Assembly: GCF_029870285.1 (NCBI RefSeq)
Contig: NZ_JACSYA010000041.1
Coordinates: 1-39,610, forward strand
From: Delftia sp. PS-11
Lineage (GTDB): Bacteria > Pseudomonadota > Gammaproteobacteria > Burkholderiales > Burkholderiaceae_C
Reading direction: 5' to 3'
DNA length: 39,610 nucleotides
Made by a program: the position numbers and the translations under genes. The notes under the pieces were generated by a model. It did no database searches, was not told the origin of the DNA, and was given only the letters and a program-made list of their open reading frames with translations. This document shows positions 20,568 to 29,108 of the stretch, piece after piece (position 1 is the first letter of the stretch; every line of letters starts with the position of its first letter).

Positions 20568-21059
20568 ATGAAACGCTTTCACGTCCACATGCATGTCGAT
20601 GATCTGGCCAGGAACATCGCCTTCTATTCCAAGCTGTTTGGCGCCGAACCCACCCGCGTGGAGAGCGACTATGCCAAGTGGATGCTGGACGATCCCCGGG
20701 TGAACTTTGCCATCTCGACGCGCGGCGGCAGGCCGGGCCTGGACCACCTGGGCCTGCAGGTGGATGAGGCCAGCGAGCTGGCGGACCTCAAGGCCCGCGC
20801 CCAGGCAGCCGACATGGCGCTGCTGGACGAGGGCACCACGACCTGCTGCTACGCGCGCAGCGACAAGCACTGGATCACCGATCCGCAAGGCATTGCCTGG
20901 GAGCATTTTCATTCGCTTGAAAACATTCCCGTGTTCAATGAGGCGGCCCAGGCACCCGCCAGGGCACATGCCTGCTGCGCCCCTGCGGCACCGGCTGCGG
21001 CATCCGCCTGCTGCGCACCCCGCAGCGCCACCCCATCTTCCTCCAAGCCCTGCTGCTGA
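20568..21059 (+). CDS. arsI: ArsI-type C-As lyase (VOC-fold dioxygenase)
   Basis: A 163-residue vicinal-oxygen-chelate protein. N-terminal HVHMHVDDLARNIAFYSKLF and central GLDHLGLQVDE carry the metal-binding His positions, and the vicinal Cys pair in TTTCCYARSDKHWITDPQG is the hallmark that binds the trivalent organoarsenical. ArsI cleaves the carbon-arsenic bond of methylarsenite and related aromatic arsenicals using Fe(II) and O2. CadI-like proteins are similar, but the ars operon context favours ArsI. I chose ATG 20568 because GGAG lies six bases upstream; ATGs at 20556 and 20565 are alternatives. The C-terminal tail carries three extra CC pairs. Confidence 0.82.
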   Translation: MKRFHVHMHVDDLARNIAFYSKLFGAEPTRVESDYAKWMLDDPRVNFAISTRGGRPGLDHLGLQVDEASELADLKARAQAADMALLDEGTTTCCYARSDKHWITDPQGIAWEHFHSLENIPVFNEAAQAPARAHACCAPAAPAAASACCAPRSATPSSSKPCC

Positions 21060-21065
21060 AGTCCC

Positions 21066-21572
21066 ATGGCCGATCACCACACTCCTTTGAATGTTCTGTT
21101 TCTGTGCACCCACAACTCGGCGCGCAGCATCCTGGCCGAGGCCCTGCTCAACGACATGGGCCAGGGCCGCTTCAGGGCCTATTCGGCGGGCAGCAGCCCG
21201 CGCGCCAGCCAGCAGCCCAACCCGCTGGGCCTGCAGGTGCTGCAGCGCGCAGGCGTGGCGATCGACGGCCTGCGCAGCAAGAGCTGGGACGAGTTCGCCG
21301 CACCGGGCGCGCCGCACATGGACCTGATCATCACCGTCTGCGACAACGCGGCAGGCGAGGTCTGCCCCATCTGGCCCGGACACCCGGCGACGGCGCACTG
21401 GGGCTACCCGGACCCTTCGCAGGGCGATGCGCCCGAGGACACGAAGCTGGAGGCTTTCCGCCAGACGATGCACATGATGCGCCGCCGCCTGGAGCTGCTG
21501 GTGAGCCTGCCAGCGGACAAGCTGGAAAAAGCCTGCCTGCAGGGCACTGCCCGCGAGCTGTCCGCCCACTGA
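21066..21572 (+). CDS. arsC: Arsenate reductase, LMW-phosphatase type
   Basis: A 168-residue enzyme of the low-molecular-weight tyrosine phosphatase fold that reduces As(V) to As(III). The CX5R catalytic loop is CTHNSARS with the nucleophile at Cys14. A second Cys pair occurs in ITVCDNAAGEVCPIW, and the general-acid Asp is in WGYPDPSQGD. It lies 6 bp after arsI in the operon; the As(III) formed is exported by ArsB downstream. The electron donor (thioredoxin or glutaredoxin) cannot be decided by eye. Confidence 0.9.
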   Translation: MADHHTPLNVLFLCTHNSARSILAEALLNDMGQGRFRAYSAGSSPRASQQPNPLGLQVLQRAGVAIDGLRSKSWDEFAAPGAPHMDLIITVCDNAAGEVCPIWPGHPATAHWGYPDPSQGDAPEDTKLEAFRQTMHMMRRRLELLVSLPADKLEKACLQGTARELSAH

Positions 21573-21600
21573 TGGCACTGACGGCCTTGCTGGCCTTGCT

Positions 21601-21630
21601 GGCAGGCGCCCGCACCCACGGGCGCCTGCC
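21601..21630 (+). other. Perfect 12-bp hairpin between arsC and arsB
   Basis: GGCAGGCGCCCG (21601-21612) pairs perfectly with CGGGCGCCTGCC (21619-21630) around a 6-base loop. No U-tract follows (GCTTCTTCCC), so it is not a canonical terminator. It may protect the arsR-arsI-arsC message or reduce expression of the exporter gene. Confidence 0.7.
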
Positions 21631-21665
21631 GCTTCTTCCCCACCGCACGAACACTCGCCTGCAAG

Positions 21666-22955
<1,290 letters not shown>

Positions 22956-22964
22956 GATGCCCTT

Positions 22965-24494
22965 TCACAGGAAGACCTCCGGGGGCATGCGCCCGACCTC
23001 GCCCACGCGGGGCCTGAAATCCATGTGCTGCAGGATGTCGCTGGCGATGTCCAGGCCCGGCGCGGCCTCGATCAGCGCCAGGCCGCCAGGCTCCAGCCGG
23101 AAGACGGCCCGTTCGGTGACGAACAGCACCTCTTGCCCTCGGGCCATGGCGAACTGGGCGCTGAAGGTGATTTTCTCCACGCGGGAGACGAACTTGCGCA
23201 CCTTGCCCGGCTGCTGAATCTGCAGCCGGCCCTGGGCAAAGGCCATGCGGGTGCCTTGCGCGTCCAGCGTGCCGCAGAACACGACCTTTTTGGCGTTTTG
23301 CGAGATGTCAACAAAGCCGCCGGGCCCGATCAGGTTGCCGCCCAGGTGGGAGACGTTGACATTGCCCTGGGCGTCCACCTGCCCCATGCCCAGGAACGCA
23401 ATGTCGATGCCGCCGCCGCTGTAGAAGTCGAACTGTTCGACCGAGGACAGGATGACTTCGGGGTTGCGGGCCGCGCCGAACAGCGCGTCATCGAGCATGC
23501 GGCCGTTGTGCACGCCCTGCTCCACGCTCATCCAGAGCTGTTCGCCCATGCCCTGCTCGGCAATCACGCCGAAGATGCCGCCGGGGATGCCGAAGCCGAA
23601 GTTCAGCGAGGCGCCGGCCACGATTTCCCGGGCGGCCCGCCGGGCGATGATTCTGCGTTCGAGTTTCTCGGGCAGGCCGGCAGCGGCAGCCGTCAGATGG
23701 GCGCGGCGTGAGCCGCTGACCGTCATGTCGTAGTCCAGGCCGTAGAACGGCTGCTGCTGCGGCGCCTCGACCACGCAGTCCACCATGATGGCCGGGATGC
23801 GGATGCTGCGCGGGTTCAGCGACCCCGCCGCCAGGACCTGGCGCACTTGCGCCAGCACCAGCCCGCCGCTGTTGCTGGCGGCCAGCGCCATGGTGTGCAG
23901 ATCGAGGTCCACGGGCTCGTCCTCGGGGCTGATGTTGCCCCGCGCATCCGCGTAGGTGCCCCGGACGATGGCCACATCGACCTTGAAGGGCTTGTAGCGC
24001 AGGATGTCCTGGCCATCGATCTGCATCCGCTCCACCCACTGCTGCCGGCTGCGCGCGTTGCAGGCGCCGCCGCCGTGCAAGGGGTCTGCAAAGGTGCCCA
24101 GGCCCGTGCGGGTGAACAGGCCCGGGCGCCCCGCGCCGATTTCCCGCAGCAGTTGCTGGATGACGCCAGCCGGAAAGCTGTAGGCCTGCACCTTCTCCTG
24201 GCGGATCAGCTGCTGCATGCGCGGCGACCAGGTGAAATGGCCTGCGATGACCGTGCCCACCAGCCCCTCGTGGGCCAGCCGGTTGATGCCGCGCTGGTCC
24301 CGGTCGCCGATGCCGACGGAGTGCACCAGGGTGATGCCACGGGGGTGGCCGGTGTCCAGAAACCGCCGCTCGATCGCGGCCAGGATCTCTTCGGCTGAGC
24401 CCATGCCGGCGCCATTGCCCGCGACGGCGACGGTCGCGCCATCCTGGATCAGTGCGGCCGCATGCGGCGCGCTGCAAAACTCGACTGTGGCCAT
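22965..24494 (-). CDS. Acetate/3-ketoacid-type CoA-transferase (fused alpha-beta)
   Basis: A 509-residue family I CoA-transferase with both subunits in one chain, as in propionate/acetate CoA-transferases. The N-terminal half carries GATVAVAGNGAGMGSAEEIL and the C-terminal half the catalytic Glu candidate E325 in WMSVEQGVHNG, followed by GGGIDIAFLGMGQVDAQGNV. It would activate a carboxylic acid by moving CoA from acetyl- or another acyl-CoA. The start at 24494 is fixed by a GGAGG eight bases upstream. It is divergent from the beta-oxidation and ABC operon and shares its LacI-type operators, so the likely substrate is the acid made by the aldehyde dehydrogenase downstream. Confidence 0.88.
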   Translation of the reverse strand: MATVEFCSAPHAAALIQDGATVAVAGNGAGMGSAEEILAAIERRFLDTGHPRGITLVHSVGIGDRDQRGINRLAHEGLVGTVIAGHFTWSPRMQQLIRQEKVQAYSFPAGVIQQLLREIGAGRPGLFTRTGLGTFADPLHGGGACNARSRQQWVERMQIDGQDILRYKPFKVDVAIVRGTYADARGNISPEDEPVDLDLHTMALAASNSGGLVLAQVRQVLAAGSLNPRSIRIPAIMVDCVVEAPQQQPFYGLDYDMTVSGSRRAHLTAAAAGLPEKLERRIIARRAAREIVAGASLNFGFGIPGGIFGVIAEQGMGEQLWMSVEQGVHNGRMLDDALFGAARNPEVILSSVEQFDFYSGGGIDIAFLGMGQVDAQGNVNVSHLGGNLIGPGGFVDISQNAKKVVFCGTLDAQGTRMAFAQGRLQIQQPGKVRKFVSRVEKITFSAQFAMARGQEVLFVTERAVFRLEPGGLALIEAAPGLDIASDILQHMDFRPRVGEVGRMPPEVFL

Positions 24495-24560
24495 CCGATG
24501 CCTCCGGGAACTCAGGTGGAACTGGGCTGACGGGTTTTTTGGCCGTCCTGGGCAGCAGAT

Positions 24561-24574
24561 TTGAATCGTTTCAA
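24561..24574. promoter_or_regulatory. LacI-type operator O1
   Basis: TTGAATCGTTTCAA is a near-perfect palindrome centred on CG, the hallmark of LacI/GalR-family sites. It lies 67 bp before the CoA-transferase start. The same word recurs in both control regions of this regulon. Confidence 0.75.
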
Positions 24575-24639
24575 TCCATGATGTCAAATTGCAGACAACA
24601 GAATCTGAACCAAGGGAAAGCACCAGTATGCAGATAATT

Positions 24640-24653
24640 TTGAAACGATTCAA
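24640..24653. promoter_or_regulatory. LacI-type operator O2
   Basis: TTGAAACGATTCAA is the exact reverse complement of O1, placed 79 bp away centre to centre. It is in the shared divergent control region, 120 bp before the enoyl-CoA hydratase start. Confidence 0.78.
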
Positions 24654-24655
24654 AT

Positions 24656-24669
24656 TTGAACCGTTTCAA
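24656..24669. promoter_or_regulatory. LacI-type operator O3
   Basis: TTGAACCGTTTCAA lies 16 bp from O2 centre to centre. A half-site (GTTTCAA, 24674-24680) follows. Paired sites this close could bind two dimers side by side, with O1 looping in. Confidence 0.75.
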
Positions 24670-24773
24670 GACAGTTTCAAGACAACACGGCAAGGGGCTT
24701 GCATGCCCAGGGCGCCAGGGATACCCCCTGCGCCTTTGTTCACCGCCCCTTGCCACCACCGGGAGAAACCGCC

Positions 24774-25559
24774 ATGAGCCTTTCGCAAGACCCTCCAGCA
24801 CTGCGCCTGCATGTGGACGGCCCGATCGCCCGGATCACCCTTGCCCGGGCCGACAAGCTCAACGCGCTGACCCTGCCGATGCTGCAGGCCCTGGATGCGG
24901 CCTGCGAGCAGCTGGAGCGCGCGCATGGTGTCAGGGTGGTGGTGCTGGACTCGGACCACCCCCAGGCTTTTTGCGCGGGCGCCGATATCGGGCAATGGGG
25001 CCCGCTGACGCCCGCCCAGATGTGGCGTTCGTGGACCCGCATGGGCCACCGGGTTTTCCATCGGCTGGCCACCCTGCCCCAGCCAAGCATTGCCGCAGTC
25101 CACGGCATGGCCCTGGGCGGCGGGCTTGAGCTGGCCCTGGCCTGCGATCTGAGGGTGGCGGAGCCCGGCAGCAGCTTTGCGCTGCCGGAGGCCTCGGTAG
25201 GCGCCGTGCCGGGCTGGGGCGGCACCCAGCGGCTGACGCGGCTCATAGGGCCGGGACGGGCCAAGCACATGGTTTTGCGGTCGGCCCGCATCGATGCGGC
25301 CACCGCGCTGGACTGGGGGCTGGTGCAGGAGGTGGTCGAGGCTGCGCCGCTGCTGTCCGCGCGTGTCCATGAACTGGCCCAGGAGGTGGCGCAGCGCGCG
25401 CCCGAGGCCGTGCAGCTTGCCAAGCAACTGATCGATATCGAGGCCGGCGGACTGAGTGCCGAAACGATGGCCGCCGGACTGGCGCAGGCCTTGCCCAATG
25501 CGCGCGAAGGCACCGAGTCGTTCAAGGCCAAGCGCCCTGCCCGCTTCACAGACCTCTGA
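24774..25559 (+). CDS. Enoyl-CoA hydratase/isomerase family protein
   Basis: A 261-residue crotonase-fold protein that would hydrate a 2-enoyl-CoA to the 3-hydroxyacyl-CoA. The oxyanion-hole segments are AFCAGADIGQWG and HGMALGGGLELALACDLRVA; one catalytic Glu lies in the second segment region and another in LPEASVGAVPGWGGTQRL. It begins at ATG 24774 after GGGAGA, and is the first structural gene of the plus-strand operon, behind operators O1-O3. Context places it between the acyl-CoA dehydrogenase and the SDR in a beta-oxidation-like path. Confidence 0.88.
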   Translation: MSLSQDPPALRLHVDGPIARITLARADKLNALTLPMLQALDAACEQLERAHGVRVVVLDSDHPQAFCAGADIGQWGPLTPAQMWRSWTRMGHRVFHRLATLPQPSIAAVHGMALGGGLELALACDLRVAEPGSSFALPEASVGAVPGWGGTQRLTRLIGPGRAKHMVLRSARIDAATALDWGLVQEVVEAAPLLSARVHELAQEVAQRAPEAVQLAKQLIDIEAGGLSAETMAAGLAQALPNAREGTESFKAKRPARFTDL

Positions 25560-25569
25560 GGACTGCGCC

Positions 25570-25668
25570 ATGGCACACCATCGCCCCCTCGCGGCCTGCC
25601 GTCGCGCCGTTCAGGAGATGTCCGCGCCGGCGCATGCGGGCCTGTGCGCCGCCCTGGAGGCCGCATGA
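25570..25668 (+). CDS. 32-residue ORF coupled to the acyl-CoA dehydrogenase
   Basis: A short frame (MAHHRPLAACRRAVQEMSAP...) starts 10 bp after the hydratase stop, with GAGG nine bases upstream, and ends in ATGA, overlapping the dehydrogenase start. Its translation would carry ribosomes onto the dehydrogenase gene. No recognisable domain is present. It may act only as a coupling ORF. Confidence 0.35.
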   Translation: MAHHRPLAACRRAVQEMSAPAHAGLCAALEAA

Positions 25669-26798
25669 AGCTCCCCATAGAACACCAGCAGGTGGCGGAC
25701 ATGGCGCGGCGCTTTGCCAATGAGCGGATCCGGCCGCAGGCCGAGCGCCTGGACCGTGAAGAGTGCTTTGCCGGGGACATCTACCGGGCCATGGGCGAGA
25801 GTGGCCTGTTCGGCATCACGGCACCCGAGGCCCATGGCGGCGCGGGCATGGATGCGCTGGCCTACAGCCTCGTGATGGAGGAACTCAGCCGGGGCTATGC
25901 GTCGGTCGCCGACCAATGCGGCCTGGTGGAGCTGGTCACCACGCTGCTGCATGCGCACGGCACCGGGGCACAGCAGCGGCAATGGATTCCTGCGCTGGTC
26001 AGCGCCGGCAAGCGGGCGGCCTACTGCATCACGGAGGCAGGGGCCGGCTCCGATGTCTCGGGCATTCAGACGACGGCCACGCGCAGCGGCGATGGCTGGA
26101 CACTGCAAGGCTCCAAGCTCTGGATCCACAACGCCCCGGTGGCGGATGTGGCCTTTGTGCTGGCGCGCACGGATGTGCAGGCGGGCAAGCGGGGCATGAG
26201 CATCTTCATCGTCGATTGCGCGCTGCCGGGCGTCTCCAAGGGCCCCAGGGAGCACAAGCTCGGCCAGCGATCTTCCCAGGTGGGCGAGCTGCACTTCGAG
26301 AATGTGCGCCTGCCCGCCGATGCCTTGCTCGGCGCCGAGGGCCGGGGCTTTCACATGATGATGAGCGTGCTGGACAAAGGACGGGTGGGCATTGCCGCGC
26401 TGGCCGTGGGCATTTTGCAGGCAGCGCTGGAGGCCTGCATCGAACAGGCCCGGATGCGCAGGCAGTTCGGACAGGCGATTGCCGAGTTCCAGTCCATCCA
26501 GTTCATGCTGGCCGACATGGCCAAGGACACGCAGGCCGCACGGCTGCTGGTGCGCGCGGCCGCCTGCCAGCTCGATGCGGGCGAGGACGCGACCGCCGCC
26601 GCCGCGATGGCCAAGTGCTTCGCGGCAGATACGGCGGTGGCGCAGACATCCAACGCCATCCAGATCTTTGGCGGCAGCGGCTACATCCGGGGCTATGAGG
26701 TCGAGCGCCTGTACCGCGACGCCAAGATCACGCAGATCTACGAAGGCACCAACCAGATTCAGCGCGTCATCATCGCGCGCAAGCTGTTGAAAGGCTGA
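25665..26798 (+). CDS. Acyl-CoA dehydrogenase
   Basis: A 377-residue FAD-dependent acyl-CoA dehydrogenase making the 2-enoyl-CoA. N-terminal helices (QQVADMARRFANERIRPQAE), the middle beta domain with the signature YCITEAGAGSDVSG, and the C-terminal helical domain with FGGSGYIRGYEVERLYRDAK are complete. The catalytic Glu candidate is in QIYEGTNQIQR near the C-terminus, as in short/branched-chain enzymes. The start at 25665 follows GGAGG. It overlaps the small upstream ORF by ATGA and precedes the SDR gene by 4 bp. Its electrons would go to ETF, which is not encoded here. Confidence 0.92.
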   Translation: MKLPIEHQQVADMARRFANERIRPQAERLDREECFAGDIYRAMGESGLFGITAPEAHGGAGMDALAYSLVMEELSRGYASVADQCGLVELVTTLLHAHGTGAQQRQWIPALVSAGKRAAYCITEAGAGSDVSGIQTTATRSGDGWTLQGSKLWIHNAPVADVAFVLARTDVQAGKRGMSIFIVDCALPGVSKGPREHKLGQRSSQVGELHFENVRLPADALLGAEGRGFHMMMSVLDKGRVGIAALAVGILQAALEACIEQARMRRQFGQAIAEFQSIQFMLADMAKDTQAARLLVRAAACQLDAGEDATAAAAMAKCFAADTAVAQTSNAIQIFGGSGYIRGYEVERLYRDAKITQIYEGTNQIQRVIIARKLLKG

Positions 26799-26802
26799 AG
26801 GC

Positions 26803-27573
26803 ATGCAGGCGAAAACTGCCATCGTGACGGGGGCATCCCGTGGCATCGGCCGGGCCACGGCGCTGGCGCTGGCCGCCGAGGGTTTCGATATCGCGGCAGT
26901 GGCCTGGCGCGATACGGAGCAGCTCAAGGCGCTGGCCGCCGATATCGCCAGGCTGGGCCGGCGCTGCCAGGTCTTCGACAGGGACATTGGCGACTGCGCG
27001 GGGCACGGGCCGTTGCTGGACGAGGTGGCGCACACCTTGGGCGATGTGCATTGCCTGGTGAACAACGCCGGGGTGTCGGTGCTGGAGCGGGGCGATTTGC
27101 TCGATGTGCGCCAGGACAGCTATGACCGCTGCTTTCACATCAACACGCGCGGCACCTTCTTTCTGACCCAGGCCGCAGCGCGCAGGATGCTGGCCGCGCC
27201 TGCCACGGACGGCGTGCACCGCAGCATTGTGTTCGTCACATCGTCGAACGCTGCCGCAGCGACGGTCGAGCGTGGCGAGTACTGCATGTCGAAGACCGCC
27301 CTGCACATGGCCGCCCGGCTGTTCGCCCTGCGGCTGGCGCCGTCAGGCATCGGCGTCTATGAGGTGCAGCCCGGCCTGATTCTGACGGACATGAGCGCCC
27401 CGTCGAAAGACCGGTATGACGGCCTGATCGCCAGGGGCATGACGGCCACGCCGCGCTGGGGACAGCCCGAAGACGTGGCGCGGGTGATCCGCACGATGGC
27501 CGCCGGGCTGCTGCCCTACACGGTGGCCCAGGAAGTCCGCGTCGATGGCGGCTTGCTGATCCAGCGCTTTTAG
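26803..27573 (+). CDS. Short-chain dehydrogenase/reductase
   Basis: A 256-residue classical SDR of the FabG-like type. The cofactor motif is VTGASRGIGRA, the NNAG motif is LVNNAGVSVLE, and the catalytic Ser-Tyr-Lys are in FVTSSNAAAATV and EYCMSKTALHM. The C-terminal VQPGLILTDMS and RVDGGLLIQRF segments complete the fold. In this operon it most likely oxidises the 3-hydroxyacyl-CoA made by the hydratase, but oxidation of the imported polyol itself is also possible. It starts 4 bp after the dehydrogenase stop. Confidence 0.9.
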   Translation: MQAKTAIVTGASRGIGRATALALAAEGFDIAAVAWRDTEQLKALAADIARLGRRCQVFDRDIGDCAGHGPLLDEVAHTLGDVHCLVNNAGVSVLERGDLLDVRQDSYDRCFHINTRGTFFLTQAAARRMLAAPATDGVHRSIVFVTSSNAAAATVERGEYCMSKTALHMAARLFALRLAPSGIGVYEVQPGLILTDMSAPSKDRYDGLIARGMTATPRWGQPEDVARVIRTMAAGLLPYTVAQEVRVDGGLLIQRF

Positions 27574-27611
27574 AGCGTGTCTTTCACCATTGGCACAGCA
27601 GGACTTTCACC

Positions 27612-29099
27612 ATGGCATCCATTTCACTGCCGGCAGCACCCCGCCGGTTCAAGATGTACATCGGCGGGCAATTCACGGACGGCCTGTCCGGCGAGGTCTG
27701 CACGCGGCACAGCCCGGGCCATTCAGTCCCCGTGGCGCAATGGCCCCAGGGCTGCGAGGCCGATGCGCTGCAGGCGATTGCGCAGGCACGCCAGGCCTTC
27801 GACCATGGCCCCTGGCCGCGCATGGCCGCAGGCGAGCGCGCGGCACTGCTGTTCAAGGTGGCCGGTCTGATCGAGGCGCATGCGCAGGAGATCGGCCTGA
27901 TCGAGTCGCTGGAAACCGGCAAGCCCATCACCCAGGCCCTGGGTGAAATCAGGGCCGCCGCCGATGTCTGGCGCTTTGCCGCAGGCGCCGCACGGGTCGT
28001 GAAGGGCGATGCGCACAATAACCTCGGCGACCGCGTGCTGGCCATGGTGCTGCGCGAGCCCATCGGGGTGGTGGGCCTGATCACGCCCTGGAATTTCCCG
28101 TTCTTCATTCTGGCCGAGCGCCTGCCCTTCATCCTGGCGGCTGGGTGTACGGTGGTCATCAAGCCGTCCGAGGCCACCAGCGGCTCGACCCTGCGGCTGT
28201 GCGAGCTGCTGCATGGGGCGGGCCTGCCGTGCGGCGTGGTGAATGCCGTGACAGGACTGGGAGACGCGGTGGGCCAGCCGCTGCTGGACAGCGGCCTGAT
28301 CGACATGGTGTCCGTGACCGGATCGACCGGAACCGGCCGCAAGGCCATCCTGGCGTCGGCAGGCAACATCAAGAAACTCGGCCTGGAGCTGGGCGGCAAG
28401 AACCCCCATATCGTTTTTGCCGATGCCTGCCTCGATGACGCAGCCGACGGCGTGGCCTTCGCCATGGCCTTCAACGCCGGCCAGTGCTGCGTGGGGGCCA
28501 GCCGCCTGCTGGTGGAGCGCCCGGTCGCGGCCGAGTTCACCGCGAAGCTGGCAGCGAAGATGGCGCGCATCCGCGTGGGCGATCCGCTCGATGCGCAGAC
28601 CCAGGTGGGCGCGCTGTTCGGCCAGGCCCATATGGAAAAAGTGCTGGGCTTCATTGAGCAAGGCGTGCGCATGGGCGCCCATATCGTCTGCGGGGGCGCC
28701 CGCACGGACCACCGCGACGGGTATTTCGTGCAGCCCACGCTGCTGACGGATGTGCGCGCCGACATGCCGCTGATGCGCGAGGAAATCTTCGGTCCGGTGC
28801 TGGGCGCCATGGCCTTCGACACCTTTGACGAGGCGATCCGCCTGGCCAATGACTGCGAGTTCGGCCTGTCCGCCTCGATCTGGACACAGGACCTGAGCCG
28901 GGCGCTGCGGGCGAGCCGGCAGGTGCGGGCCGGGCGCGTCTGGGTCAATACGACGCTGGACAACGGACCGGAAACACCGCTGGGCGGCATGAAGCAATCG
29001 GGACTGGGGCGCGAGACGGGGCTGGCGGGCATCGAGGAGTACACCGAGCTCAAGACCGTTCACGTGAACCTGCAGCCGCGCACGCACTGGATCGATTGA
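27612..29099 (+). CDS. NAD(P)-dependent aldehyde dehydrogenase
   Basis: A 495-residue aldehyde dehydrogenase oxidising an aldehyde to its acid. The N-linked substrate/cofactor segment ITPWNFPFFILAERLPFILA, the catalytic Glu segment LELGGKNPHIVF and the nucleophile Cys in NAGQCCVGASR are all intact, as is the C-terminal EEIFGPVLGAMAF. The gene follows the SDR by 38 bp with an AGGA Shine-Dalgarno and precedes the GMC oxidoreductase by 9 bp, which would supply its aldehyde substrate. The acid product would be activated by the divergent CoA-transferase. Confidence 0.93.
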   Translation: MASISLPAAPRRFKMYIGGQFTDGLSGEVCTRHSPGHSVPVAQWPQGCEADALQAIAQARQAFDHGPWPRMAAGERAALLFKVAGLIEAHAQEIGLIESLETGKPITQALGEIRAAADVWRFAAGAARVVKGDAHNNLGDRVLAMVLREPIGVVGLITPWNFPFFILAERLPFILAAGCTVVIKPSEATSGSTLRLCELLHGAGLPCGVVNAVTGLGDAVGQPLLDSGLIDMVSVTGSTGTGRKAILASAGNIKKLGLELGGKNPHIVFADACLDDAADGVAFAMAFNAGQCCVGASRLLVERPVAAEFTAKLAAKMARIRVGDPLDAQTQVGALFGQAHMEKVLGFIEQGVRMGAHIVCGGARTDHRDGYFVQPTLLTDVRADMPLMREEIFGPVLGAMAFDTFDEAIRLANDCEFGLSASIWTQDLSRALRASRQVRAGRVWVNTTLDNGPETPLGGMKQSGLGRETGLAGIEEYTELKTVHVNLQPRTHWID

Positions 29100-29108
29100 G
29101 GTTTGGCC

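Noticed and set aside
24653..24675. TTG starts reading M-N-R-F at 24653 (minus), 24656 (plus), 36454 (minus) and 36586 (plus)
   Set aside because: All four are the LacI-type operator palindromes read as codons (TTG AAN CGN TTC); none has a Shine-Dalgarno and real starts lie downstream.
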